Shown piece after piece: positions 18,102-26,921 of a DNA stretch of 64,000 nucleotides; within the stretch, counting starts at the first letter, position 1; each line of letters opens with the position of its first letter. This stretch comes from Vagococcus vulneris (lineage in GTDB: Bacteria; Bacillota; Bacilli; Lactobacillales; Vagococcaceae). The position numbers were made by a program, and so were the translations under genes. The stretch is taken from the NCBI RefSeq assembly GCF_003950515.1, contig NZ_NGJS01000001.1, positions 1 through 64,000 of the forward strand, read 5' to 3'. The notes under the pieces are model-generated. The model saw nothing but the letters and a program-made list of their open reading frames with translations, did no database searches and had not been told where the DNA came from.

Positions 18102-19154
18102 ATGGATTTATTTATTTTATCTTGTTTTAAACATCAACGCCTATCAAGATATTCTACATTGTACCATTTACTGGTTGGAAAAAAAACGGCTTCTGTCTTG
18201 ATTTACGGCTATTTCAACAATATTTTGCCCTTTTTCAAACTTTTTCCAGATTTAAACGAAAATGACTTTAAACGAATAATCAGCAAATTAATTAAGGAAA
18301 AATTGCTAGTCAGCAGTGACAACAATTTAATAAAAATCAGTCCAAAAGGTTTGGATGCATTGCACCAAGCTTATTTACCAACCGTTAGTTCACTTTCAGG
18401 TCTTACCTATGGCAAAATTGATCAGACGTTTTGGACAAGTTTATTATTAGCTGTTCAAGTTTTTTCTGAAAAACGCTATGATCAATCAAACTATCTTCCG
18501 ATAGAAACAAATGCATTCAAATTATATTCTTTTAAAAAGTGGTATAGGAAACAACCGGCTAACAGCGCAATTTTATTTGGGAAAGAATGGTTAAAATTAT
18601 CTGAACACATGGAAGCATCAGAATTAACCATTTTGGTCAACCAATTAAGCGGTCATCAGCATATTGGCTATACCCTTGAACAAATTGCCTATAAACAACA
18701 AACATCAGTATTATTTATGTATATCGAATTTAAGAACAGTCTCCATAAATTGATTGAAATTATCCAAATGCATCCTCAGAAATTCTTAATATTTAATAGC
18801 TTATTGTCTAATGAGTTAATATATCGTCGCTCAGATACAGCTAGTTCCACGTATCAAACCTTTCTAAAGAATGCATCGATAGCTGAAACAGCAAAAGAAC
18901 GTCGTTTGAAGGTAAGTACGGTGACGGACCATTTACTAGAATCTGTGTTGCAAAACCATGATAAACAATTTTTCTTAAATACCGTTTATCAGTGGGATTG
19001 TTTAAAAAAATTAAATTTATTTAGAGAATCACAGAATACTAGCTTTTATTCATGGAGATATAGCGATGTAAAAGAAGCTATACCTGAGCTTTCTTTTTTT
19101 GAATTTAGATTATTCCAGATTAAGCTGAAAGAGGATGAGATAAATGGAAACTGA
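18102..19154 (+). CDS. ypbB: YpbB-like helix-turn-helix protein
   Basis: 350 residues, no membrane segment. The C-terminal third (about residues 260-330) carries a helix-turn-helix segment around ASIAETAKERRLKVSTVTDHLLESVLQ, the pattern of the helicase-associated HTH_40 domain. Such proteins are encoded next to the RecQ-like helicase RecS in Firmicutes, and here the coding sequences overlap by 11 nt, implying coupled translation and a shared pathway. The biochemical role is not established. GAGGTGA precedes the ATG. Confidence 0.82.
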   Translation: MDLFILSCFKHQRLSRYSTLYHLLVGKKTASVLIYGYFNNILPFFKLFPDLNENDFKRIISKLIKEKLLVSSDNNLIKISPKGLDALHQAYLPTVSSLSGLTYGKIDQTFWTSLLLAVQVFSEKRYDQSNYLPIETNAFKLYSFKKWYRKQPANSAILFGKEWLKLSEHMEASELTILVNQLSGHQHIGYTLEQIAYKQQTSVLFMYIEFKNSLHKLIEIIQMHPQKFLIFNSLLSNELIYRRSDTASSTYQTFLKNASIAETAKERRLKVSTVTDHLLESVLQNHDKQFFLNTVYQWDCLKKLNLFRESQNTSFYSWRYSDVKEAIPELSFFEFRLFQIKLKEDEINGN

Positions 19155-20586
19155 GCTTTCGCTAACTACAATATTAAAAGAAAATTATGGGTTTGATGAA
19201 TTTCGTCCTGGACAGGAAGAAGTCATCAGTAACTCATTGAGTGGATTGGATACTTTAGCGGTTCTACCGACTGGATCTGGGAAATCCTTAATTTATCAAT
19301 TTGTTTCAGATGAATCCACCGGGCAGACATTAATTATCTCGCCCTTAATTTCCTTGATGGCTGATCAGGTCGCTCAATTAAGAGGAAAAGGCGAAAAGTC
19401 GATTGTCGCATTGAATTCACAACTTTCGTTTAATGAAAAAAAATTTGTCATAGGTCGGTTAAGTGAATTTAAATATATTTTTATGAGCCCTGAAATGCTT
19501 AATAAACCGGAAGTCTTAAAAAAATTAATATCATGTCAGATCTCACTCTTTGTTGTGGATGAGGCTCATTGTATCTCACAATGGGGTAACGATTTTCGAC
19601 CAGATTATTTGCAATTAAAACATATTTTGCAGGAATTAGGCTATCCAAAAGTAATGGCATTAACAGCAACAGCAGCAGAGGATGTGATTGAGGACATAAA
19701 ACAACAGATTTTTTCTTTTCGAGATGTTGCAAGCACAATATTATCAGTAGATCGTCCTAATATTTATTATTCAGTTAGAAACGTCGAGAGTAAAATTGAT
19801 TACCTGATTGATTTTATCAGGGATTATCAAACAACAGGTATAATTTATTTTTCCAGTAAGAAAGAAGCTGATCGAATAGCCGAAATTTTAAACCAGCATA
19901 CAGAGCAACAAGTAGCTGCTTATCATGGAGGAATGACAAATGAAGAACGTTTTGTGATCCAACAGCAGTTTATCCGAGGTGATATTGCAATCCTGTGTGC
20001 AACCAATGCCTTTGGTATGGGGGTAAATAAAACAGATATCCGTTTCGTCATTCACTATCATTTACCTGATAGTTTAGAAAATTATGCACAAGAAGTCGGA
20101 AGAGCTGGCCGCGATGGACAGCAAAGTATTGCTGTTTTACTTTATGATGAAGGAGATGAGCGAATCCATCAATTTCTTCAAGAAGATTCGTATCAGCAAA
20201 AGGCTGATTTATTGTTTTTGAAAGATAAAAAGTCAGCAGAATTAAAAAAATTACTGCCAATTTTGACAGATTTTCAATTGAAATGGTATCAATTATTAAT
20301 AAAAAGTGATTGGGATTGGGAGAAATTTTCGAATCAAATAGAGGTTAGAAGACAGCAACAACAGTTCAGGTTGTTTGATATTAAAGACTTTGTTAAATCA
20401 ACCCATTGTCGTAGAGGTGAGTTACTCCACTACTTTAACCAAGACCCACCTGAGAATCTCAATCAAACGACATGCTGTGATAACTGTTATCATACTTTTC
20501 CAAAAATCAGAAAAAATGAGAATGTAACATATAACCACCGATTAGTTAGTTATAAGGACATTGTAAAAAAACTATTTTTATTATAA
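19144..20586 (+). CDS. recS: RecQ-family ATP-dependent DNA helicase (RecS type)
   Basis: 480 residues, the short RecQ form. SF2 helicase motifs in order: LPTGSGKSLIYQ (Walker A, about residue 43), TLIISPLISLMADQV, DEAHCISQWGNDFRPDY (motif II and aromatic-rich loop), ALTATAAEDV, GIIYFSSKKEAD, and QEVGRAGRDGQQ (motif VI). The C-terminal region has a zinc-site cysteine set (THCRRGELL, then TTCCDNC); no HRDC domain follows. It unwinds recombination and repair intermediates. It overlaps ypbB, and ypbE follows closely. Confidence 0.93.
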   Translation: METELSLTTILKENYGFDEFRPGQEEVISNSLSGLDTLAVLPTGSGKSLIYQFVSDESTGQTLIISPLISLMADQVAQLRGKGEKSIVALNSQLSFNEKKFVIGRLSEFKYIFMSPEMLNKPEVLKKLISCQISLFVVDEAHCISQWGNDFRPDYLQLKHILQELGYPKVMALTATAAEDVIEDIKQQIFSFRDVASTILSVDRPNIYYSVRNVESKIDYLIDFIRDYQTTGIIYFSSKKEADRIAEILNQHTEQQVAAYHGGMTNEERFVIQQQFIRGDIAILCATNAFGMGVNKTDIRFVIHYHLPDSLENYAQEVGRAGRDGQQSIAVLLYDEGDERIHQFLQEDSYQQKADLLFLKDKKSAELKKLLPILTDFQLKWYQLLIKSDWDWEKFSNQIEVRRQQQQFRLFDIKDFVKSTHCRRGELLHYFNQDPPENLNQTTCCDNCYHTFPKIRKNENVTYNHRLVSYKDIVKKLFLL

Positions 20587-20652
20587 AAAAAATGAGGAAT
20601 TTATTTTAAAAATATGATAGAATAACTAAAGATGTGTCAAGGAGGTAAAACA

Positions 20653-21294
20653 GTGGATAAAAATAATAAAGATACAGAAAAGAAAAATGAAACAAATAAT
20701 GAGCAAGAACCTTGGGAACAACCAATTTATGATGACAATGGAGATGAGTCTTCTCGTACAAATCGTCGTGGTAACGGTGAGGGTCGCAATTGGTATATGA
20801 TTACGTTAATCACATTGTTATTCTTAGTTGTTATTGTGACGACATTTGCCATTTTATATTGGAATGTTAGTGCAAAAATGAATCCTAAGAAACCGGCAGA
20901 GAGTACTATTGCATTACAGTCTTCTTCTAGTACAGTTGAAGAAACTTCAACAAGCATCAGTGAAACATCAACAAACACTGAAGCATCGACATCATCGACA
21001 GCATCTTCGACTATGCCAACTTCAACAGTAACCTCTGTACCACAACAAACTACTGCTAGCACTTTTGCAGATGTAGAAAAACCCGTTGATCAAGGCGATG
21101 CGCAGGTCAATAATAATGTACAAGATCAACAGCGTCCGGCAACAGGAAATGATGCGATAGTTGGTCAGGGTGGTAATGTCAACTTGTACCGAATTGCAAA
21201 AAATAATGGTCTAACAGTAGATGAGTTATTACAAATGAATCCTGGTGTGGATCCTCAAAATTTACAAAATGGACAAGCAATTCGAGTGAAATAG
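20653..21294 (+). CDS. ypbE: Membrane-anchored LysM-domain protein (YpbE-like)
   Basis: 213 residues from GTG, chosen because AAGGAGG lies 7 nt upstream; an ATG seven codons earlier has no such site. Charged cytoplasmic N-terminus, one membrane segment (about residues 47-70), a Ser/Thr-rich linker (about 85-145) typical of wall-spanning regions, and a C-terminal LysM-type motif (VNLYRIAKNNGLTVDELLQMNPG). It should be anchored in the membrane with the LysM bound to peptidoglycan. The order ypbB-recS-ypbE is conserved with Bacillus. Exact role unknown. Confidence 0.85.
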   Translation: MDKNNKDTEKKNETNNEQEPWEQPIYDDNGDESSRTNRRGNGEGRNWYMITLITLLFLVVIVTTFAILYWNVSAKMNPKKPAESTIALQSSSSTVEETSTSISETSTNTEASTSSTASSTMPTSTVTSVPQQTTASTFADVEKPVDQGDAQVNNNVQDQQRPATGNDAIVGQGGNVNLYRIAKNNGLTVDELLQMNPGVDPQNLQNGQAIRVK

Positions 21295-21296
21295 AT

Positions 21297-21323
21297 AAAA
21301 GTCGTCTTCCAGGCGACTTTTTA
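21297..21323 (+). terminator. Rho-independent terminator
   Basis: Stem AAAAGTCG / CGACTTTT followed by T residues. Confidence 0.8.
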
Positions 21324-21346
21324 ATTTAAAAAAAAGGTGTTAAACA

Positions 21347-22018
21347 ATGACAAATAGAAAACAAATTGCGATTGATGGTCCTGCATCTGCGGGAAAGAGT
21401 ACAGTTGCCAAAATATTAGCTGAAAAATTAGGTTTCGTATACTGTGATACAGGAGCTATGTATCGATCTTTAACTTTGGTTGCATTAAATAACAAGGTAG
21501 AAACAAATCAGGAAGAAGCTTTGTTAGATCTACTAAATGGCATATCGATTACATTTAAACAAATGGCTGATGGTCAACACGTCTTTATAGATGATCAAGA
21601 TGTGACTACTCAGATACGGGGTGAAAGAGTAACAAGTTATGTATCTGAAGTATCGTCTTTTAAATCAGTTAGAGAAGAAATGGTTAGACGCCAACAAAAA
21701 TTGGCTGATAAAGAGAGTATTATTATGGATGGTCGCGATGTGGGTACGGTTATTTTACCGGATGCCGACTTAAAAGTGTTCTTAGTTGCTAGTGTTGATG
21801 AACGAGCTGAACGCCGATTTAAGGAAAATAAATCAAAAGGAATGACAGTTGATTTTTCTGGAATTAAAGCAGATATTATAAGACGGGACGAGTATGATAT
21901 GACGCGGAAAAACTCTCCGTTAACCCAGGCTAATGACGCAATATTAGTTGATACAACAGGTTTATCAATTGCTGAAGTTGTCTTAGAAATCGAGAAATTA
22001 GCTAAGCGTAATTTCTAA
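21347..22018 (+). CDS. cmk: Cytidylate kinase
   Basis: 223 residues. Phosphorylates CMP and dCMP with ATP in nucleotide salvage. P-loop AIDGPASAGKSTVAKILA near the N-terminus, YCDTGAMYRSL, the CMP-binding IIMDGRDVGTVILPDAD (about residue 128), and a late RRDEYDMTRKNSPL segment. AAAAGGTG precedes the ATG. The pair cmk-rpsA is a conserved neighbourhood. Confidence 0.96.
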   Translation: MTNRKQIAIDGPASAGKSTVAKILAEKLGFVYCDTGAMYRSLTLVALNNKVETNQEEALLDLLNGISITFKQMADGQHVFIDDQDVTTQIRGERVTSYVSEVSSFKSVREEMVRRQQKLADKESIIMDGRDVGTVILPDADLKVFLVASVDERAERRFKENKSKGMTVDFSGIKADIIRRDEYDMTRKNSPLTQANDAILVDTTGLSIAEVVLEIEKLAKRNF

Positions 22019-22113
22019 AATGTATGAACTAGTAGTTTTTGCTAGTAAAGTGTGTATATTTTCGGTAAAATAAATATAGAAGTACAAGTAACTGTTGTCT
22101 AGGAGGATGGAAA

Positions 22114-23283
22114 ATGACTGAACAAATGAATGATATGTTAAACGCAATGGAAAGTGTACAAGATGTTGAAATAGGTAATCTTGTACAGGGCGAAGTTCTA
22201 ACAATTGATGATAATAAACAAGTAGTCGTTGGAATTATTGGTGCTGGCGTAGAGGGTGTTGTACCAATGAAGGAACTTTCAACAGTACCGATTGATGACA
22301 TTACTGAATTAGTCAATATTGGTGATGTGATGGATTTAGTTGTTATTTCTAAAATTGGTAAGGACAAAGAGAATGGTAGCTATTTACTATCAAAACGTCG
22401 CGTTGATGCAAGAAAAGTTTGGGAAGAAATTGAACAAGCGTATAAAAACGGTGAACTAATCAAAGGAACTGTTACCGACATTGTTAAAGGTGGTTTAGTA
22501 GTTGATACCGGTGTGCGAGGATTTATTCCAGCATCGATGGTGTCTGATCATTTTATTTCAGATTTTTCTGAATATAAGGGTCAAGAGATTGTCTGTAAAA
22601 TAATTGAAATAGAGCCTTCTGAAAATCGTTTGATTTTATCAAGACGTGCAGTATTGGAAGAAGAAAACAAACGAGCTAAAGAGGAATTATTCTCTAAAAT
22701 CGCAGCTGGTGACATTATTGAAGGTAAAGTAGCAAGATTAACTAATTTTGGTGCATTTGTCGATTTAGGTGGGGTTGACGGTTTAGTTCATGTTTCAGAA
22801 ATTGCTCATCAACATATCTCTAAACCAGAAGATATCCTTACTGTAGGAGAAGATGTGAGCGTAAAAGTTTTATCTGTGGATCCAGAAGCTGGACGTGTGT
22901 CACTATCAATTAAGGATACACAACCTGGACCTTGGGATAATATTGCATCAAAAATAGCAGTGGGTGAAGTCTTAACTGGAATTGTTAAGCGACTAACAAC
23001 ATTCGGTGCGTTTGTTGAAGTGTTACCTGGTGTAGAAGGCTTAGTGCATATTTCACAAATTTCACATAAACATATTGCAACGCCTCATGAAGCATTGGAT
23101 GAAGGGCAAACTGTCGAAGTAAAAGTACTGGATATTGACGAAGACAGCAGACGTATCGGCTTAAGCATCAAAGCTTTAGAAGAAAAAGAAGAACCAGAAA
23201 TTACAGAAAACGAGTATGTTATTCCTGAAGAATCAACAGGTTTTACTTTAGGTGATGTGATTGGTGATGAATTAAATCAATAA
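22114..23283 (+). CDS. rpsA: 30S ribosomal protein S1 homologue (four S1 domains)
   Basis: 389 residues with four consecutive S1 RNA-binding repeats, at about residues 18-85, 100-170, 190-255 and 272-340. The last two show the clear signatures GKVARLTNFGAFVDLGGVDGLVHVS and GIVKRLTTFGAFVEV in shortened form. Gram-positive S1 is shorter than the six-domain E. coli protein, and its role in translation initiation is less strict. AGGAGG precedes the ATG. It has its own terminator. Confidence 0.93.
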   Translation: MTEQMNDMLNAMESVQDVEIGNLVQGEVLTIDDNKQVVVGIIGAGVEGVVPMKELSTVPIDDITELVNIGDVMDLVVISKIGKDKENGSYLLSKRRVDARKVWEEIEQAYKNGELIKGTVTDIVKGGLVVDTGVRGFIPASMVSDHFISDFSEYKGQEIVCKIIEIEPSENRLILSRRAVLEEENKRAKEELFSKIAAGDIIEGKVARLTNFGAFVDLGGVDGLVHVSEIAHQHISKPEDILTVGEDVSVKVLSVDPEAGRVSLSIKDTQPGPWDNIASKIAVGEVLTGIVKRLTTFGAFVEVLPGVEGLVHISQISHKHIATPHEALDEGQTVEVKVLDIDEDSRRIGLSIKALEEKEEPEITENEYVIPEESTGFTLGDVIGDELNQ

Positions 23284-23297
23284 TAAAAAAATCTTTA

Positions 23298-23334
23298 GAA
23301 GAGACACTTATTTTGAATAGGTGTCTCTTTTTTT
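23298..23334 (+). terminator. Rho-independent terminator of rpsA
   Basis: Stem AGAGACAC / GTGTCTCT extended by TTATT/AATAG, then seven T residues. Confidence 0.9.
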
Positions 23335-23417
23335 ATTTCACCTTTAAAGAGACTTGAATTATTTTTGTGAATAATTTATAGTGAATAAATGAGCGACAAT
23401 GAAAAGAGGAATTGAAA

Positions 23418-24482
23418 ATGAAACCATCTATATATAATCTAACACAACAAGAATTGCAAGAGTGGTTAAAACAAATTGGAGAAAAAAAATTTAGAGCAAT
23501 TCAAATTTGGGACTGGCTATATATTAAGCGAGTGACAAAATTTGACGAAATGACAAATTTATCTAAAGCGACAATTCAAGCACTGCAAGATGAATTTGTC
23601 ATCAATCCATTAAATGAGATGGTTGTACAGGAATCAGCCGATGGGACTGTTAAATATTTATTTGAATTAGAAGATAAACATATGATAGAGACGGTTTTGA
23701 TGCGTCAGAAATATGGATTGTCAGTGTGTGTGACAACTCAAATTGGCTGTAATATAGGTTGTACTTTTTGTGCTAGCGGTTTATTGAAGAAACAGCGAAA
23801 CTTGACTACAGGTGAGATTGTTGCACAAATTATGCAAGTACAGCATTATTTTGATGCGAAACAAAAGGGTGAACGTGTTAGTCATATTGTTGTAATGGGT
23901 ATCGGTGAGCCATTTGATAATTATAAAAATGTGATGAGCTTTCTGCGAATTGTTAATGATCCAAAGGGACTAGCGATTGGATCTCGCCATATGACGGTTT
24001 CAACTAGTGGAATTATTCCCAAAATACGCGAATTTGCTTTAAATGATATGCAGGTTAATCTAGCTATTTCATTACATGCACCTAATAATTTAGTCAGAAC
24101 TCAAATTATGCAAATTAACAAGGCCTATCCAATTGAAAAATTAATGGATGCTGTCGATTTTTATTTATCCAAGACAAACCGGCGAATTACTTTTGAATAT
24201 ATCATGTTATCTAAAGTAAATGATTTACCAGAACATGCAAAAGAACTAGCTGATTTATTAAAAGACAAAAAGAAATTAGCGTATGTGAATTTAATCCCAT
24301 ATAATCCTGTTGATGAACACGATAACTATCAACGAAGTACCAAGGAGGACATTTTGGTTTTTTATGATATTTTACAAAAATATGGTATAAATTGTGTGAT
24401 TCGACAAGAACATGGCACAGATATCGATGCAGCATGCGGTCAGTTGCGTAGTAAACAAATGAAAAAAAGAAGTAGTAGGTAA
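23418..24482 (+). CDS. rlmN: Dual-specificity 23S rRNA/tRNA adenine-C2 methyltransferase RlmN
   Basis: 354 residues from ATG, chosen because AGAGGA sits 7 nt upstream; a TTG two codons before is less well placed. Radical-SAM enzyme that methylates A2503 of 23S rRNA and A37 of some tRNAs. The iron-sulfur motif is C111-x3-C115-x2-C118 (CNIGCTFC). The methyl-carrying cysteine is in DAACGQLR near the C-terminus. Also [11 protein letters not shown] (GGEP-type SAM region). RlmN rather than Cfr is supported by its housekeeping context, though sequence alone is not absolute proof. Confidence 0.93.
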   Translation: MKPSIYNLTQQELQEWLKQIGEKKFRAIQIWDWLYIKRVTKFDEMTNLSKATIQALQDEFVINPLNEMVVQESADGTVKYLFELEDKHMIETVLMRQKYGLSVCVTTQIGCNIGCTFCASGLLKKQRNLTTGEIVAQIMQVQHYFDAKQKGERVSHIVVMGIGEPFDNYKNVMSFLRIVNDPKGLAIGSRHMTVSTSGIIPKIREFALNDMQVNLAISLHAPNNLVRTQIMQINKAYPIEKLMDAVDFYLSKTNRRITFEYIMLSKVNDLPEHAKELADLLKDKKKLAYVNLIPYNPVDEHDNYQRSTKEDILVFYDILQKYGINCVIRQEHGTDIDAACGQLRSKQMKKRSSR

Positions 24483-24488
24483 AATAAA

Positions 24489-24517
24489 TTGACTCAGGGA
24501 AGTCTCTTTGATAGAAT
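24489..24517 (+). promoter_or_regulatory. Predicted promoter
   Basis: -35 TTGACT (24489-24494) and -10 TAGAAT (24512-24517), exactly 17 nt apart, before the peptidase C26-type gene. Confidence 0.6.
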
Positions 24518-24551
24518 TCTGTAATTACTATCTTTGAGGAGTTTTAAATTA

Positions 24552-25268
24552 ATGAAAAAAATAAAAATAGGTATCGCCATTAATGAAATTCAAGATGCTG
24601 GTGATATCTTACATAATTTACCAATTAGTTATATACCTTCTGGTTATGTGAAAGCAGTTCAAAATGCAGGAGGATTACCAATCTTGTTACCAATAAGTTC
24701 TCCGCAGGATGCCACAGACTATGTGTCGTCTATTGATAAGTTAATTCTTGCCGGCGGACAAAATGTTAACCCTGAATATTATAATGAACAACCAATTTTT
24801 GATAAGTCATTAATGCATAATCAGCGGGATTCATTTGAGTTGGCTTTAATTGATGAAGCTTTTAAGCAAAAGAAACCGATTTTAGCTATTTGTCGAGGAA
24901 TGCAGTTACTGAATGTCAAACTCGGTGGAACACTCTTTCAAGATATTAGTCAAGATGAGGTAATTAAGCATATGCAAGCTCCGCTTTCACGTGAACTATT
25001 AACACATGATGTGATAACTGAATATGAAAGCGTGTTGAATGATTTATATGGTGATACAACTAAAGTGAATTCATTTCATTTTCAATCAATAAAATTACTT
25101 GGTAAAAATGTTCGAGTGACAGCGAAAAGTCAAGATGAAATTATAGAAGGTATTGAGTCAGAAGATAATAGTAAAAGATTTATCGGTGTTCAATGGCATC
25201 CTGATTTTGTTTACAATACAGAAGAAAAAGAACAAAAATTATTTAATTATTTCGTCGCATCATTTTGA
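24552..25268 (+). CDS. Class I glutamine amidotransferase-like hydrolase (peptidase C26, PuuD-like)
   Basis: 238 residues from ATG with GAGGAG 10 nt upstream. The catalytic nucleophile is in AICRGMQLLNVKLGGTLFQD (Cys in the nucleophile elbow) and the His-Glu pair corresponds to VQWHPDF near the C-terminus; LILAGGQNVNPEYY is the oxyanion-region block. Family members such as PuuD hydrolyse gamma-glutamyl-GABA or related gamma-glutamyl compounds; the substrate here is unknown. The late triad position reads HPDF rather than the usual HPE, so the acidic residue is Asp. It has its own promoter, and an exporter unit follows. Confidence 0.85.
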   Translation: MKKIKIGIAINEIQDAGDILHNLPISYIPSGYVKAVQNAGGLPILLPISSPQDATDYVSSIDKLILAGGQNVNPEYYNEQPIFDKSLMHNQRDSFELALIDEAFKQKKPILAICRGMQLLNVKLGGTLFQDISQDEVIKHMQAPLSRELLTHDVITEYESVLNDLYGDTTKVNSFHFQSIKLLGKNVRVTAKSQDEIIEGIESEDNSKRFIGVQWHPDFVYNTEEKEQKLFNYFVASF

Positions 25269-25297
25269 AAGAATTTAGGTAAGAATTAATTTTATTA

Positions 25298-25326
25298 TTG
25301 ACTTTTTGAAAGAGATTTCATAAAAT
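25298..25326 (+). promoter_or_regulatory. Promoter of the MFS exporter and its leader RNA
   Basis: -35 TTGACT (25298-25303) and -10 TAAAAT (25321-25326), 17-nt spacer. Transcription should start near 25333. Confidence 0.7.
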
Positions 25327-25332
25327 GAGGTA

Positions 25333-25408
25333 TGTAATTCGTACAGATAGCACTTAAGGGTGCCGAGATAGAGGCGAAATTTATCGTAAAGATAGATTTC
25401 GTTTTTTT
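25333..25408 (+). ncRNA. Unclassified 5' leader RNA with a transcription terminator
   Basis: The leader starts about 7 nt after the -10 and ends in a strong terminator before the exporter gene. Visible structure: a short hairpin GCAC / GTGC (25350-25363), a GATAGAGG stretch, then an 11-bp stem CGAAATTTATC / GATAGATTTCG (25375-25401, one wobble) and seven T residues. The 5' segment GTAATTCG could pair with the left arm of the terminator and act as antiterminator. This is the layout of an attenuator or small riboswitch, but it matches no class I can name. Ligand unknown. Confidence 0.55.
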
Positions 25409-25432
25409 ATTTTTGAGGAGGAGAATAAATTT

Positions 25433-26785
25433 ATGGATCAAAAGAAGTTTCATGTTAATTTAGCGGTATTAGCTACGGGAATGATGGCTTTTTCCGGAGT
25501 GCTGATAGAAACCGCGATGAACGTGACCTTTCCAACTTTAATGAAGCAATTTAATATTTCAACATCGCAAGTTCAATGGGTAACTACTATTTATTTATTG
25601 ATGATATCTATTGTCGTACCTTTGTCATCATATTTGATTAAAAACTATAGTAAGCGACATTTATTTATTGTTTCTAGTCTATTTTTTGTATTGGGTGTAA
25701 TTGTTAATGCTTTTTCTATTACTTTTACTTTATTATTAATTGGTCGAATATTACAAGGGATAGCAACAGGTATTGCTTTACCTTTAATGTTTAATATCAT
25801 CTTGACGAAGGTTCCTGTAGAAAAACGAGGAATGATGATTGGTATTGGTAATTTGACAACTTCAATTGCTCCGGCAATGGGACCAACCTATGGCGGTATT
25901 TTAACAACTCAACTTGATTGGACTTATATTTACAAATTTTTGGTGCCCATTTTAATTGTGTCATCTACTATAGGGTTGTTTGCAATACCCAAGGAACCTG
26001 TGTCTAAAATGGATACGATTAATAGTAAGGCAGTTATATACTTATCGATAATGTTTACCGGTTTACTATTCTTTTTCAGTTATGCCACAGAATTTAAAGG
26101 TTGGGCAGCATTAATTATAGGTATTGTGGGCGGTTTCTTCTTCTTTAAATCAAATGCGAAAAAAGTTCTGCTAAATTTAGCTGTTTTTAAAAATAAATTA
26201 TTTTCGATTTATTTATTATCATTCTTAGTGTATCAATCTCTTTTATTAGGTGTCTCATTTATTTTGCCTAATTTTATTCAGATAGTGGGTCATGTACCTG
26301 CATCAAAAGCTGGAATGATGATGTTTCCTGGAGCATTAGTTGGTGCTTTGTTTGCACCGATCTCAGGAAAAATTCTTGACAAGATCGGATATAAAAAACC
26401 CATTGGATTAGGCTGTACTTTAGCGGCTGCCGGCTGGTTGATGTTAGTTTTATTCATACACACAGCTAGTGTGCCATTGATTATTTTATCGCATGTTATT
26501 TTTATGATTGGTGTTGGTCTTTCATATAGCAATGTAATGACTGTTGGTCTATCTTCGATTGGTAAAGATCTTCAAGACGATGGAAATGCAGTATTTAGTA
26601 CACTGCAGCAATTTATGGGTGCAGTAGCGACTTCATTTGTTGCGATTATTGTGGGAATTTTTCAAAATATGGCACCAAATAAAATTATCGGTACAACTCA
26701 AGGATCGACTGTTGCTTTAATTTGTTTACTAGTATTGCTTGTTATCAGCTCGTTACTGGTTTTTAAAACATTTAAGAAAAAATAA
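25433..26785 (+). CDS. MFS drug exporter, DHA2 (EmrB/QacA/LmrB-like) type
   Basis: 450 residues with about 14 hydrophobic segments, fitting the 14-helix DHA2 family of proton-driven drug exporters. Family features: TFPTLMKQFNISTSQVQWVTTIYLL at the first helix region in shortened blocks, LLIGRILQGIATGIALPLMFNII, and RGMMIGIGNLTTSIAPAMGPTYGG (motif C-like, exporter hallmark). GAGGAGG precedes the ATG. Expression is probably gated by the upstream leader terminator. Substrate unknown. It is separated from the next exporter by a terminator. Confidence 0.88.
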   Translation: MDQKKFHVNLAVLATGMMAFSGVLIETAMNVTFPTLMKQFNISTSQVQWVTTIYLLMISIVVPLSSYLIKNYSKRHLFIVSSLFFVLGVIVNAFSITFTLLLIGRILQGIATGIALPLMFNIILTKVPVEKRGMMIGIGNLTTSIAPAMGPTYGGILTTQLDWTYIYKFLVPILIVSSTIGLFAIPKEPVSKMDTINSKAVIYLSIMFTGLLFFFSYATEFKGWAALIIGIVGGFFFFKSNAKKVLLNLAVFKNKLFSIYLLSFLVYQSLLLGVSFILPNFIQIVGHVPASKAGMMMFPGALVGALFAPISGKILDKIGYKKPIGLGCTLAAAGWLMLVLFIHTASVPLIILSHVIFMIGVGLSYSNVMTVGLSSIGKDLQDDGNAVFSTLQQFMGAVATSFVAIIVGIFQNMAPNKIIGTTQGSTVALICLLVLLVISSLLVFKTFKKK

Positions 26786-26786
26786 A

Positions 26787-26812
26787 AGAATCCGTTTAGG
26801 GTTCTTTTTTTC
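26787..26812 (+). terminator. Rho-independent terminator
   Basis: Stem AGAATCC / GGGTTCT (one G-T pair) followed by a T-run. Confidence 0.7.
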
Positions 26813-26921
26813 TAATGGAAATAACCAATCTAAGATTTTACTCATAATGAGTTTAAGAATGGCTCACTTAAAAGTATTAGTGTAGAATAAAATAGTTAGA
26901 AATTAGAAAAGGGGGAGCAAT

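Noticed and set aside
25325-25357. Possible 10-residue leader peptide (MRYVIRTDST) before the DHA2 exporter
   Set aside because: Its ATG overlaps the -10 box of a good promoter, so it lies before the expected transcription start, and it has no ribosome binding site.
25366-25376. GATAGAGGCG resembling the 5' end of a lysine riboswitch
   Set aside because: Only about ten bases match; the leader is far too short to hold the rest of that riboswitch and the gene is an exporter of drug type.
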